From Arthrobacter pigmenti (GTDB lineage: Bacteria > Actinomycetota > Actinomycetes > Actinomycetales > Micrococcaceae), in contig NZ_JAATJL010000001.1 of the NCBI RefSeq assembly GCF_011927905.1, forward strand, positions 2,728,001 through 2,792,000: a DNA stretch of 64,000 bases, read 5' to 3'. Of the stretch, positions 48,621 to 57,783 are shown in pieces. The notes under the pieces were generated by a model. It saw nothing but the letters and a program-made list of their open reading frames with translations, made no database searches and had not been told where the DNA came from. Positions within the stretch are counted from its first letter, which is position 1, and each line of letters opens with the position of its first letter. A program made the position numbers and the translations under genes.

Positions 48621-50083
48621 GCTGACACCTTCGCCGCAGATCCGCCGACCACAAACGTGCGGGACCCCAACGCGGCTGTGAAGTCGCGGTCGTGGGTGAC
48701 CGACACAACGCTGGTTCCGCGCGCTATCTCTTCGGCGAGCAGTGCCACCAGTTCCGCCCACGTGTTCGCGTCCTGGCCGAAGGTGGGTTCATCGAGGATG
48801 AGGATGTCGGGGCTGCTGGCGAGCATCGAGGCAACAGAGAGACGCCGCTTCTCACCGCCCGAAAGCGTAAAGGGGTTGGCCTTGAGCAGCCCGGTCAGAC
48901 GCAACCGTTCAGCGATCGGGTCCACCCGGCGTCGTACCTCTGCCTCATCGGAGCGCGCGACCCGGCGCGGCCCGAACTCCAGTTCCTCAAGCACCGTGTG
49001 GGTGAGGAACTGGTGTTCGGGCTCCTGGAAGACCGTGCCGATCCGGCTGACGAGTTCGGCCGACTTCCACGCGTGCGGCCTCTGCCCGGCGCCGCGTGAA
49101 AGCGGATCAAGCGCCGAGAGGGTTCCGCCGCGCGGCCGGAGCAGCCCGGCCAGCGTGAGCGCGAGCGTTGACTTGCCCGCTCCGTTCGGGCCGAGCACGC
49201 TAAGCGCAGCACCGGCCTGAAGGGTGAGGTCCACGCCGTCGAGCACTGTCGGTCCGCGCTTTGCCCGCGCCACCGAAAGGTTGCGGGCCTCGAGCAGATC
49301 CACACCGGTGTTCGTTTCCACCAACGGCACGGCGGGATGGTGGCCCGGCACCCAGACACCGGCTTCGATGAGGCGGTCGCGGGTGCCCTGCTGCTGAAGG
49401 ACGACGTCGGGACTTCCGTCCGCGAGGATGCCGCCGTTCGAGTCGAGCACCACGATACGGTCAACGACGTCGGCCCACACCTCCACGCGGTGTTCCACCA
49501 CCACGAGCGTGGCACCGGTACGGTCAAGGACGCGTACGACGGCGTCCCTCACCTCCAGCACGCCGGCTGGGTCCAGGTTGGCGGTCGGCTCATCGAGCAG
49601 CAGCAGTCCCGGCTGCATGGCCAGCACTGCGGCCAGGGCGAGCCGCTGCTTCTGTCCCCCGGAGAGCGCCGTCGTGGGGTGGTGGAGGGGGACGTCGAGG
49701 CCGACGTCGTCCAGTGCGCGGGTGACGCGCGGCCAGATCTCGTCCCGCGGTACGGCCAGGTTTTCGGCGCCAAAGGCCACCTCGTCCCCCACCCGTGCGA
49801 GGACCAACTGGGTGTCGGGATCCTGCAGCACGAGGCCTGACCGACCGCGCGCATCAGCCGGGTTGTTGCCATCAATCGTCAGCTCGCCCGATTGCTCCCC
49901 TTCATCCTGATCTCCCAGCACACCGGCCAGACCATGCAGAAGCGTGGATTTCCCGGCGCCGGAAGCACCGAGCAGCAGGACGCGCTCGCCGGGCTCGATG
50001 CGCAGATCAATGTCCCGCACAGCCCAGCGGGCACGTCCCGGATGCCGCCAGCCCCACCCGCTGGCTGAGATGGAAGCGCCCAC
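48617..50083 (-). CDS. ECF transporter double ATPase (YkoD-like)
   Basis: 488 aa with two ABC cassettes in one chain. Cassette 1: Walker A GASGAGKST, LSGGQKQRLALA, LLLLDEPTANLD. Cassette 2: GPNGAGKST, LSGGEKRRLSVA, ILILDEPTFGQD. Fusion of both ATPases is typical of the YkoD class. The GTG start (50083) is 1 nt behind the ykoE-like stop; the longer frame reaching 50185 overlaps the S component and is rejected. It overlaps the T component by ATGA, so all three subunits are co-translated. Confidence 0.92.
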   Translation of the reverse strand: MGASISASGWGWRHPGRARWAVRDIDLRIEPGERVLLLGASGAGKSTLLHGLAGVLGDQDEGEQSGELTIDGNNPADARGRSGLVLQDPDTQLVLARVGDEVAFGAENLAVPRDEIWPRVTRALDDVGLDVPLHHPTTALSGGQKQRLALAAVLAMQPGLLLLDEPTANLDPAGVLEVRDAVVRVLDRTGATLVVVEHRVEVWADVVDRIVVLDSNGGILADGSPDVVLQQQGTRDRLIEAGVWVPGHHPAVPLVETNTGVDLLEARNLSVARAKRGPTVLDGVDLTLQAGAALSVLGPNGAGKSTLALTLAGLLRPRGGTLSALDPLSRGAGQRPHAWKSAELVSRIGTVFQEPEHQFLTHTVLEELEFGPRRVARSDEAEVRRRVDPIAERLRLTGLLKANPFTLSGGEKRRLSVASMLASSPDILILDEPTFGQDANTWAELVALLAEEIARGTSVVSVTHDRDFTAALGSRTFVVGGSAAKVSA

Positions 50084-50084
50084 C

Positions 50085-50699
50085 TTAGACGTCGGCTGTC
50101 CGGCCGGAAGCGAAGGACGAAAGCACGCCGGTCTTCGCGAGGCCGCGCGTGGCGAGCCAGGGCAGCAAGCCGGCAAGAACCACACCGGAAATGGCCGCGA
50201 AGACCCCGTACATGAGCTTGTGATCCAGCGTCCAGACGGAGTTGTACATGATGTTCTCGCTCACTGCGAGGAAGAGGCCCGCGCTCAGCCCGGCCAGCAG
50301 CGCCACCCCGATGTTCCACCGCTTGTAGAGGAAGAGTGCGAAGATCAGCTCTGCGCCGATGCCCTGGATGAGCCCGGACAGCAGGACGGCAACGCCAAAC
50401 TGGGTACCGATCAGAGCAGAGACCGCAGCGGCGACAACCTCGCAGTAGATCGCCGCTCCCGGCTTGCGGATGATGAGGCCGCCGAGCACGCCGGCAATCA
50501 GCCAGCCGCCCGAATACAACCCATTAAGCGGCGGATACGCAAGGGTCAGGGCGGAAATTCCGCTGTAACCGGCGGACCACGCGAAGAACACGACGCCGAC
50601 CGCGACCGCAATCACTGAGGCGACGACGATGTCCACGACGCGCCACTCGTAGCGCCGGCGGGATGTTGATGATGATTTCGATGACTGTGCAGTAGTCAT
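50085..50699 (-). CDS. ECF transporter S component, YkoE-type (thiamine/HMP)
   Basis: 204 aa. A Ser-rich start is followed by five or six helices: VVDIVVASVIAVAVGVVFFAW, LIAGVLGGLIIRKPGAAIYCEVVAAAVSALIGT, LLSGLIQGIGAELIFALFLY, ALLAGLSAGLFLAVSE and FAAISGVVLAGLLPWLATR. These match YkoE, the substrate-binding membrane part of a thiamine-precursor transporter. The ATG at 50699 has AGGAGG 8 nt upstream, and that site is paired with CCTCCT in the leader of the TPP riboswitch. Likely cargo: thiamine or hydroxymethylpyrimidine. Confidence 0.9.
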   Translation of the reverse strand: MTTAQSSKSSSTSRRRYEWRVVDIVVASVIAVAVGVVFFAWSAGYSGISALTLAYPPLNGLYSGGWLIAGVLGGLIIRKPGAAIYCEVVAAAVSALIGTQFGVAVLLSGLIQGIGAELIFALFLYKRWNIGVALLAGLSAGLFLAVSENIMYNSVWTLDHKLMYGVFAAISGVVLAGLLPWLATRGLAKTGVLSSFASGRTADV

Positions 50700-50707
50700 G
50701 GTGGAAT

Positions 50708-50725
50708 CCTCCTGAGTACAGGAGG
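50708..50725 (-). promoter_or_regulatory. ribosome-site-sequestering hairpin of the TPP riboswitch
   Basis: CCTCCT and AGGAGG are exact complements 6 nt apart, and one of them is the Shine-Dalgarno of the ykoE-like gene. This fits a translational expression platform: thiamine pyrophosphate would favour the closed hairpin. Confidence 0.7.
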
Positions 50726-50764
50726 GGAAGGCATCCCGGCAAGCCGCCGGCAGCCCTGAGAACT

Positions 50765-50858
50765 CGACTCCCTTCGCCGGTACTAGCCGGATCAGGTTCG
50801 AGGGTCTGCGGTGTTCCGCACTCTCAGCGCCCACCACAAGTGGCGGCGCTCCCCTGTC
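50765..50858 (-). ncRNA. TPP riboswitch (THI box)
   Basis: On the minus strand the conserved parts appear in order: GGGGAGCGCC, GCTGAGAGTGCGG, ACCCTCGAACCTGATCCGG, then TAGTACCGGCGAAGGGAG. This is a full THI box upstream of the ykoE-like transporter operon. Boundaries are approximate. Confidence 0.93.
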
Positions 50859-51020
50859 GTTGTTTTGAGCGATACCCACATTACACCCGGACGGGGCATC
50901 ACGCGTGCGGCGCTGGCCGTCGTCGTCGTTGCGCCTACCCAAACGACTCCTTGCTTCGCTCGGCGCGGGCCCCTGCCAGTACGCTTATGACAAAAGCTAA
51001 GCCTACTGAAGGAGGGCACC
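50859..51020. other. divergent intergenic region behind the TPP riboswitch
   Basis: Should contain the promoter of the thiamine transporter (leftward) and of the DUF4235 gene (rightward). Only the AAGGAGG of the latter is clear; no further gene is seen. Confidence 0.4.
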
Positions 51021-51281
51021 ATGAATTCGATCTTCAAACTGATGGGTGTAGGGCTGGGAATTGTCTCCGGGCTGATCGGTACCCAGGTGGTCGACCTCAT
51101 CTGGAAGCGCGTCACCGGCAATGAGCCGCCCAAGGACAAGGAAGGGCTTGAGAACAGTCTTCGTTCGGCGCTGGTCTTCGCTGTGATCTCAGGTGCCGTC
51201 AGCACCACTATCCGCGTGCTGACCAACCGCACCACGCAGAAGGCGATCCACCGCTACCAGCGCACCCGCCACCTCACCTAG
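51021..51281 (+). CDS. DUF4235 small membrane protein
   Basis: 86 aa. Two hydrophobic segments (LMGVGLGIVSGLIGTQVVDLIW and SALVFAVISGAVSTTIRVLTN) flank a polar loop TGNEPPKDKEGLENS, the layout of the DUF4235 family in actinobacteria. Function unknown. GAAGGAGG lies 5 nt before the ATG. It is convergent with the Mrp antiporter operon, 6 nt apart. Confidence 0.85.
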   Translation: MNSIFKLMGVGLGIVSGLIGTQVVDLIWKRVTGNEPPKDKEGLENSLRSALVFAVISGAVSTTIRVLTNRTTQKAIHRYQRTRHLT

Positions 51282-51287
51282 AAGGCA

Positions 51288-51671
51288 TCAGCCCCCCGGC
51301 GTCGGACCGTTTTCTTCCCGACGCCGGGTGGCTGCGCGTTCAACCACCTCGTCGAGCTCGTCCATGCTGAGCAGATCCTTTCGCAGGTGCTTGGTCCGGT
51401 AGCCTGCGCGCCCCACCATGTGGGCAGAAACGGGCGCGGTCAGGAGCTGGAAGATCCAGCACACAATCAGTACGGGAACCAGCGCCCAACTGCGCAGTTC
51501 CACCGCGATGGCCAGCAAAAAGAGCAGCAGGCCCAGCACCTGCGGCTTGGTTGCGGCATGCATCCGGCTCATCAGATCCGGAAAACGCAACAGCCCGACG
51601 GCGGCGGCCAGGGACATGAGCGCCCCGCCCAGCAGCAGGATGGCAGTGATGACATTGAGCAGGGTATCCAT
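51288..51671 (-). CDS. mnhG: Na+/H+ antiporter subunit G
   Basis: 127 aa with three helices; LNVITAILLLGGALMSLAAAVGLLRFPDLMSRMHAATKPQ is the MrpG/MnhG signature (G-L-L-R-F-P-D). Last gene of the Mrp operon. The start ATG at 51671 lies 8 nt behind the mnhF stop. The hydrophilic tail (about 90-127) is longer than in Bacillus MrpG. Confidence 0.92.
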   Translation of the reverse strand: MDTLLNVITAILLLGGALMSLAAAVGLLRFPDLMSRMHAATKPQVLGLLLFLLAIAVELRSWALVPVLIVCWIFQLLTAPVSAHMVGRAGYRTKHLRKDLLSMDELDEVVERAATRRREENGPTPGG

Positions 51672-51679
51672 CGGTTCCA

Positions 51680-51937
51680 CTACTTCCTGTCCGTCACGAA
51701 CCGTGCCACAGTCACGGAGGCGATGAATCCGATGATCGAGATCGCCACGAGAAGCACCAGGTTGTCCGTGTGGCGGTTGAACACCATGTCGACAGCCAGC
51801 GCCCCGCCCACAATCGCGAGGAGAACATCGACGGCGAGCACCCTGTCGAGGATCGACGGGCCCACGGCCGCCCGGTAGATGGCGCACAGCGCTGCAACGC
51901 CGAGCATGACGGCGATGATGCCGACCACAACACTCAC
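51680..51937 (-). CDS. mnhF: Na+/H+ antiporter subunit F
   Basis: 85 aa, three helices, with the GPSILDRVLAVDVL motif of MrpF/MnhF. GTG start at 51937, overlapping the mnhE stop by 4 nt. Part of the multi-subunit Mrp antiporter. Confidence 0.92.
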   Translation of the reverse strand: MSVVVGIIAVMLGVAALCAIYRAAVGPSILDRVLAVDVLLAIVGGALAVDMVFNRHTDNLVLLVAISIIGFIASVTVARFVTDRK

Positions 51938-52503
51938 GGATGCTCCCTTCCATCCCTGACGGGCGCACTACCCGCGCGCAGGTTCGCGAGGTCCTCGCGG
52001 GATCCCATGACGCGGATCAGCCACTCTTCGGTCCGTTGGACGTTCCGGCGGATCTCCTCGGCGTCTTCGGCCGTGACCACGTTCAGGCAGTGCAGGTAGA
52101 GGGTGGAGGTCGATCGGTCCACCTCCACCACGAGCGAGCCGGGAATGAGCGAGATCGCGTGTCCGGTTGCCGTCACCAGCAAATCCGAGAGGCTGCGTAG
52201 CCGTACCGCCACTACCGCGTTCTTGAGGCGCGGACCCTTGGTAATTGCCAGCCAGAACACCTGGAAGCTGGCAACCACCAGTTGGTACAGGAACCGTCCC
52301 GCAAAACCGGCAGCGTAGAAGAGGTTGAACCGGCCGCTCAGCTCCACCGGAGGCAGGTAGAGCAGATTCGCCACGGCAAACGCGATGATCGCTCCGAAGA
52401 CCAGGTTGCCCAGGCTGAAGTCCTGCCACAGCGCGCCCCAGACCAGAACCAGCCAGATCAGCAGCGGCAGTTCAACGCGCAGCGGTATTCGTTGGCGGAT
52501 CAT
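51934..52503 (-). CDS. mnhE: Na+/H+ antiporter subunit E
   Basis: 189 aa. Two or three N-terminal helices are followed by a cytoplasmic domain with LSLIPGSLVVEVD-like sequence (HAISLIPGSLVVEVDRSTSTLYLH), the MrpE pattern. The ATG at 52503 overlaps the mnhD stop (ATGA). The tail of about 40 residues is polar. Confidence 0.92.
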   Translation of the reverse strand: MIRQRIPLRVELPLLIWLVLVWGALWQDFSLGNLVFGAIIAFAVANLLYLPPVELSGRFNLFYAAGFAGRFLYQLVVASFQVFWLAITKGPRLKNAVVAVRLRSLSDLLVTATGHAISLIPGSLVVEVDRSTSTLYLHCLNVVTAEDAEEIRRNVQRTEEWLIRVMGSREDLANLRAGSAPVRDGREHP

Positions 52504-54128
52504 GGGGTCGCCTCGGCTTCTTCCATTGCGCCCTCGCCCAGGACGGCGTCGACATAGGGCGTGCGTTCCAGCATCTGTTGCGCTGCCTGGTCGCTGAGCG
52601 TGAACAGCGGCCCGGCCAGTACCGTCAGAGCAACCCCCAAGGCAACCAGCCCGATCGTCGGACCCACCATGGTGCGCGGCAGGAGGTGGACCGGCTTGCG
52701 GCCTGCGAACCGGCCGGTGCTGTGCGCAGTGACTCGGCTTGACGTCCTGATCGCGGAGCCGTCCTCCTTCTTCACGAGGAGGATCGGATCGGGGTGGGTG
52801 GCGTCCTCCGGCCTGCGCCAGAAGGCACGGTTCCAGACCCGTGCGATGGCCAGCAGCGTAATCAGGCTAGTGAGGACACCCGCTCCGACAAGCACGTACG
52901 CGATCGGCGTTCCGAGTTCGACGCCGGCCTGCAGCAGGCCGAGTTTGCCGAGGAAGCCCGAGAAGGGCGGTATTCCGGCCAGGTTCATTCCCGGAATGAA
53001 GAACAGCAGCGCGAGCACCGGTGAAATCTTTGCGAGGCCACCGAGCCTGTCCATGTTGGCGGTTCCGCCGCGGCGCTCGATGAGCCCCGTGACGAGGAAG
53101 AGGCTGGTCTGCACGGTGATGTGGTGCGCGACGTAATACACCGCCGCCCCGAGTCCGATCACGGTGGACACGGCCAGGCCGAACACCATGTACCCGATGT
53201 GGCTCACCAGGGTGAAGGAAAGCATACGTTTGATATCCGACTGCGCGAGCGCACCAAGAATGCCCACAACCATGGTCAGCAGCGCAACCACCATCAGCAG
53301 CGTGTTGATCCGGTCACCGGGGAATAGCAGTGTCTCGGTGCGGACCATCGCATAGACGCCCACCTTCGTCAGCAGTCCGGCGAACACCGCGGTCACCGGT
53401 GCAGGCGCCGTTGGGTAGGAGTCCGGCAGCCAGAAGGACAACGGGAACACCGCGGCCTTGATGCCGAACGCGACCAGCAGCATCAGGTGCAGGATCATTT
53501 GGGTGCCGTGGTCGATGTCCGCCAGTTTCAGCGAAAGGTCTGCCATGTTGATGGTGCCCGTCGCCGCATAGATCATGCCGATGCTGATCAGGAACAGCAT
53601 CGAGGAGACCACACTGACGACGACGTACGTCACCCCCGCGCGGATGCGCGGGGTGGTGCCGCCAAGGGTCATGAGGACGTAGCTCGCGGTCAGAAGGATC
53701 TCGAACCCGACATACAAATTGAACAGGTCCCCGGCGAGGAAAGCGTTGGAAACACCTGCCACCAGGATCAGATATGTCGGGTGAAAGATCGAAATGGGAC
53801 CGTCTTCATCCCCATCTGTCATGCCCTGACCCGTTGCGTAGATGAGGACCGCCAGGCTCACCGCGGAGGACACCACAAGCATCAGGGCCGAGAACTGGTC
53901 CACGACCATAGTGATGCCGAACGGCGCTGCCCAGTTCCCCACGAACACCGCGGTGGTGCCCTGAGTGCTGGTATTCACGAGAAGGAATACTTCAATCAGC
54001 AGGGTGACGCTGAGCGTGGTGATGCTGACGGCCCGCTGTGAGCGGGAGTGGCGGATAAGCACGAAGGCCAGCGCCGCACCGAGGAACGGCAGGACCACCG
54101 CGAGCGGCGCGAGGTTCGCTATGTTCAT
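52500..54128 (-). CDS. mnhD: Na+/H+ antiporter subunit D
   Basis: 542 aa, about fourteen helices, homologous to NuoN/NuoM of complex I. It contains the key Lys/Glu helices (for example FNLYVGFEILLTASYVLMTLGG and MILHLMLLVAFGIKAAVFPLSFWLPDSYPTAPAPVTAVFAGLLTKVG). It is one of the two proton/ion-conducting subunits. A polar insert (about residues 435-475) precedes the last helix. It overlaps both neighbours by 4 nt. Confidence 0.94.
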   Translation of the reverse strand: MNIANLAPLAVVLPFLGAALAFVLIRHSRSQRAVSITTLSVTLLIEVFLLVNTSTQGTTAVFVGNWAAPFGITMVVDQFSALMLVVSSAVSLAVLIYATGQGMTDGDEDGPISIFHPTYLILVAGVSNAFLAGDLFNLYVGFEILLTASYVLMTLGGTTPRIRAGVTYVVVSVVSSMLFLISIGMIYAATGTINMADLSLKLADIDHGTQMILHLMLLVAFGIKAAVFPLSFWLPDSYPTAPAPVTAVFAGLLTKVGVYAMVRTETLLFPGDRINTLLMVVALLTMVVGILGALAQSDIKRMLSFTLVSHIGYMVFGLAVSTVIGLGAAVYYVAHHITVQTSLFLVTGLIERRGGTANMDRLGGLAKISPVLALLFFIPGMNLAGIPPFSGFLGKLGLLQAGVELGTPIAYVLVGAGVLTSLITLLAIARVWNRAFWRRPEDATHPDPILLVKKEDGSAIRTSSRVTAHSTGRFAGRKPVHLLPRTMVGPTIGLVALGVALTVLAGPLFTLSDQAAQQMLERTPYVDAVLGEGAMEEAEATP

Positions 54129-54607
54129 CGCTCCTCCTCGGTGCTCGTGGTCAGGTGCCTCTGCGCGCCGGGCGCTTCCTCTGCTTCTTCGACCGGCGTG
54201 AATTCTGTGGTTTCCAGGGGGACCTCGGCGTCGTCCTCAGCATCGAAGCTGCTCTGGGATGCAACGCGCCGGTCTTCGATGTCGTCCTGGACTTCGTCCT
54301 GGCGGCCGAGGACCCAGGACCGGTAGATGATGCCGAGCATGAACGCTGTGACCGCGAAGGAGATCACGATCGAGGTGAGGATGAGGGCCTGCGGTAGCGG
54401 GTCATTGTATTCCTCGGCCGGAATATCGGCGGCGTACAGCGGCGCTTTCCCGGCAAATCCGCCGGCTGAGAGCAGCAGCATGTTGGCACCGTTCGCCAGC
54501 AGGATCAGCCCGAGCAGTACCCGGGTGAGGCTGCGTTCGAGAAGCAGGTAGATGCCTGCGGCGAAGAGTGCTGCCATGACTACCAGCAAGGTGATGTTGA
54601 CGCTCAC
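54125..54607 (-). CDS. mnhC: Na+/H+ antiporter subunit C
   Basis: 160 aa. Three helices in the first 100 residues match MrpC/NuoK (ALFAAGIYLLLERSLTRVLLGLILLANGANMLLL, QALILTSIVISFAVTAFMLG). The last 60 residues form an acidic cytoplasmic tail not needed in shorter homologues. GTG start (54607), overlapping the mnhA stop. Confidence 0.93.
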   Translation of the reverse strand: MSVNITLLVVMAALFAAGIYLLLERSLTRVLLGLILLANGANMLLLSAGGFAGKAPLYAADIPAEEYNDPLPQALILTSIVISFAVTAFMLGIIYRSWVLGRQDEVQDDIEDRRVASQSSFDAEDDAEVPLETTEFTPVEEAEEAPGAQRHLTTSTEEER

Positions 54608-57603
54608 CGGGCCACCTCTTCTCCCGGCTCGGAATGCTGTTCTTCCTTGAGGGCGTCGATGCCTACCGGCCTGGTCATGTTCTTGCCTTCGCTGCGCTCG
54701 TCAATCTCGGATCCAAGGCTGCGCAGAACGTCCAGCACCAGTCCCACCACCACCATGTACACACCGATGTCGAAGATGGTGGAGGTCACGAACTTGATGT
54801 CGCCGAAGACCGGCCAGGTTGTCTCGATGATCGCGCTCTGGAACACCTCGCCGCCCAGGAAGACCGGAACAATCGCCGTCAGGGACGCGGTTGCCAGCCC
54901 CGCACCGAGCAGCAGCCCGGCGCTGATCGGCGTGGCCTCGGCTAATTCGAACCGTCCGCCGGCCAGGTACCGGATGGTGAGCGCGAGCCCGGCCATCAGC
55001 CCGCCGGCGAAGCCTCCACCGGGCAGGTTGTGCCCTGCCAGCAGCAGGTAGATCGAGAAGATGATCACAGAATGGAACAGCAGCCGTGTGACCACTTCGA
55101 AGATGATGGAGCGTCGTTCAGGCGCCAGTGTCCGGCCCGCGACCAGCCAGGCGTCCCTGGCCGACGTCGCGAACTTCTTGGCCAACTCGAGTGCCGCCGC
55201 CTCCCGGCCGTACTCGGCGATCGGTTCCTGGTTCCGGTCCACCGAACCGGTCTCGATGTTGTCCGCACGCACCCGCCCGTCGCTACGGCCGCGCACGAAG
55301 ATGAGGCTGGCAACGCCGGTCGCAGCAATGGCGAGGACGCTGATCTCCCCGAAGGTGTCCCAGGCCCGGATGTCCACCAGGGTGACGTTAACAATGTTCG
55401 CGCCGCCGCCGTCGTCGTACGCCAACTGCGGAAAACTCAGGGAGATGGGCTCGGCAACGCGGGAGGCCATCGCCGACATCGCAATTGCCGCCATCACCAG
55501 GCCGAACGAGATCCCGAGCACCGCGCGCAGCACCCGGTACTTCCGCCCCGGCTCGCGTTGCCAGAGCCGCGCCGGCAGCGAGCGCAGGGCGAGCACGAAC
55601 GCCACCATCACAATGGTCTCGACCAGCAACTGGGTCAGCGCAAGATCCGGTGCGCCCTGCAGCGCGAAGATCAGGGCAATTCCGTAGCCGGTCAGCCCCA
55701 CCATGATGACGGCCATGAACCGCTTGGTCGCGCGGAGTGCGGCGAAGGCACCGAGAACAATAACGACGCCGGCAATGGCCTGGGCGGGCGAGTCAGCCAG
55801 GTGCCACTGATCGGGCACAGGCGCGTCGAAGAAGATCAGTGCCGAGAGTGGCGTGACGATCGCCATGGACAGGATGACGAACAGGTAGAACGCCAGCGAA
55901 CCTCGCTGGGTGCGGCCCGTGATCCACACCGCGACATCGTCAAGCACCCCGATGACGTCCTTGTAGGTCTTCTCCGCGTCGGTCTTCCGGGCCAGCCGAA
56001 GCTGTACTGCTTCGAACCGCTCACGCAGCAGGAACAGGACGGTGCCGCCGGCGATGGTCCCGAGCGAGAGGAACAACGCCGGGCTCAGGCCGTGCCAGAG
56101 CAACAGGTGCGGCGTCTGCTCCCCCGGCGGGAAGGCTGTGAGGTAAGGCTGGACTGCGGCGTCGAGCAATGCGGGCCAGAGCCCGAAAACCACTGATGCG
56201 AGAGCAAGCAGTGCCGGCGCGAACAGGAAGGACGGCTCGACCCGCTTGAACGGCGTAGGCTCGCCGCCTTTGGCGCCGAAGCCTCCCCACACGAAGCGCG
56301 CGCTATAGGCGAAGGTCAGGATGGAACCGAGCACAATGCCGACCAGCAGCACTACACCCACCGGGCCTTCCTCAGCTCGATGGACAAACGCTTCGAGGAC
56401 CGATTCCTTGGCGACGAAGCCCAGCAGCGGTGGAATGCCGGCCATTGATGCTGCGGCTATGGCAGCGACGACGGCGAGTATGGGGGCTGACCTGGCAAGC
56501 CCCGACAGTCCGCGGATGTCACGGGTGCCCGACTGGTGGTCAATGATGCCGACCACCAGGAACAGGGTGGCCTTGAAGAATCCGTGGGCAAGAAGGAGGC
56601 CAAGGCCGGCCAGCGCGCCGTCCTGCCCGCCGAGCCCTACCACCATGGTCAGGAAGCCCAACTGGCTCACTGTCCCGTAGGCGAGCAGCAGCTTGAGATC
56701 GTGTTGGCGCAGGGCCCGCCAACCGCCGAGGATCATGGTGGCCAGTCCGAGCGTCATCACGAGGACGAACCACACCGTGCTGTCCGAGAATCCGGGCGCG
56801 AGACGGGCAATCAGGTAGATGCCGGCCTTGACCATGGCCGCGGCGTGCAAATAGGCGCTGACCGGGGTGGGCGCCGCCATGGCTCCGGGAAGCCAGAAGT
56901 GGAACGGCACGAGCGCGGACTTGGACACGGCACCGACCAGTATCAGCACGATCGCGACATCCACAGCCGTTCCGGTGAGCGTCTCCGCGCGGGCAAGGAT
57001 GTCCGAGAGCCGGTAGGTTCCCGCAGACTGGCCTAGCAGGATGAGCCCCACCAGCATGGTCAGCCCGCCGAGGGTTGTCACTATCAGGGCCTGCAGTGCT
57101 GCCCGCCTGGCGGCCAGACGGTGCCTTGAGTACCCGATCAGCAGGTAGGACAGCACGGTGGTCAGTTCCCAGAAGATGAAGAGCAGGATGAGGTCGTCGG
57201 CGATGACCAGGCCAAACATGGCGCCGGCGAAGGCAAGCAGTTGCGCGCCGAACGGACCGATGTTCGGTTCATCCTGCTTGAAGTAGCGCGCGCAGTAGAA
57301 AAGGACCAGCGCGCCGACACCGAGGACGAGGATGCTGAGTACAGCGGACAGGGCGTCCATCCGAAAGGCCAGTTCCAATTGCAGCTGCGGAATCCAGGGA
57401 ACGACGACGGACGGCGGCGCGTTGGGCTGGCCGTTAGCGGCAGTTTGGACCGCCGCGGTGTAATTAGGGAAGGTGGCAATGAGCCAGGCGAATCCGGCGG
57501 CCGGCACTGCGGCCAGGATGTAGAACGCCGAGCGGCCCAGCCGGCGGAAGATCAAGGGCGCGATCGTAGCCATCGCAAACAACGCGACGAGTACGATGAG
57601 CAC
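54604..57603 (-). CDS. mnhA: Na+/H+ antiporter subunit A fused to subunit B
   Basis: 999 aa. The first 750 residues are the NuoL-like MrpA body (LLFIFWELTTVLSYLLIGYSRHR, FHFWLPGAMAAPTPVSAYLHAAAMVKAGIY, LLAYGTVSQLGFLTMVVGLG). The last 140 residues (LLFHSVIIFSIYLLLAGHNLPGGGFAGGLMAG...) are MrpB, so no separate subunit B gene exists. The TTG at 57627 is replaced by the GTG at 57603 as start because CAGGAG lies 6 nt before the latter. First gene of the operon that exchanges Na+ (or K+/Ca2+) for protons. Confidence 0.93.
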   Translation of the reverse strand: MLIVLVALFAMATIAPLIFRRLGRSAFYILAAVPAAGFAWLIATFPNYTAAVQTAANGQPNAPPSVVVPWIPQLQLELAFRMDALSAVLSILVLGVGALVLFYCARYFKQDEPNIGPFGAQLLAFAGAMFGLVIADDLILLFIFWELTTVLSYLLIGYSRHRLAARRAALQALIVTTLGGLTMLVGLILLGQSAGTYRLSDILARAETLTGTAVDVAIVLILVGAVSKSALVPFHFWLPGAMAAPTPVSAYLHAAAMVKAGIYLIARLAPGFSDSTVWFVLVMTLGLATMILGGWRALRQHDLKLLLAYGTVSQLGFLTMVVGLGGQDGALAGLGLLLAHGFFKATLFLVVGIIDHQSGTRDIRGLSGLARSAPILAVVAAIAAASMAGIPPLLGFVAKESVLEAFVHRAEEGPVGVVLLVGIVLGSILTFAYSARFVWGGFGAKGGEPTPFKRVEPSFLFAPALLALASVVFGLWPALLDAAVQPYLTAFPPGEQTPHLLLWHGLSPALFLSLGTIAGGTVLFLLRERFEAVQLRLARKTDAEKTYKDVIGVLDDVAVWITGRTQRGSLAFYLFVILSMAIVTPLSALIFFDAPVPDQWHLADSPAQAIAGVVIVLGAFAALRATKRFMAVIMVGLTGYGIALIFALQGAPDLALTQLLVETIVMVAFVLALRSLPARLWQREPGRKYRVLRAVLGISFGLVMAAIAMSAMASRVAEPISLSFPQLAYDDGGGANIVNVTLVDIRAWDTFGEISVLAIAATGVASLIFVRGRSDGRVRADNIETGSVDRNQEPIAEYGREAAALELAKKFATSARDAWLVAGRTLAPERRSIIFEVVTRLLFHSVIIFSIYLLLAGHNLPGGGFAGGLMAGLALTIRYLAGGRFELAEATPISAGLLLGAGLATASLTAIVPVFLGGEVFQSAIIETTWPVFGDIKFVTSTIFDIGVYMVVVGLVLDVLRSLGSEIDERSEGKNMTRPVGIDALKEEQHSEPGEEVAR

Positions 57604-57770
57604 GATGATCTCCTGATCTCTCTTCAAGACGAGACGGTCAGCTGACGGTCAAGGGCTTGCGTCTATTCTACCCGGGGAATACGCTGTGCCGCGGCCGGTT
57701 CCGCCCATCGCTGATGAGGTAGGTACGGGGAATAAAGCCGAATCTCAACCTGTTGTACGCCTGCAGCAGA

Positions 57771-57776
57771 TAGCAT
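57771..57776 (+). promoter_or_regulatory. putative leaderless -10 box of the Atg22-like gene
   Basis: TAGCAT, 7 nt before the ATG at 57784. Confidence 0.45.
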
Positions 57777-57783
57777 GCAGCCT

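Noticed and set aside
55030-56196. 388-codon frame opposite mnhA
   Set aside because: Its His/Arg/Gln-rich product is typical of an antisense shadow of a membrane protein gene.
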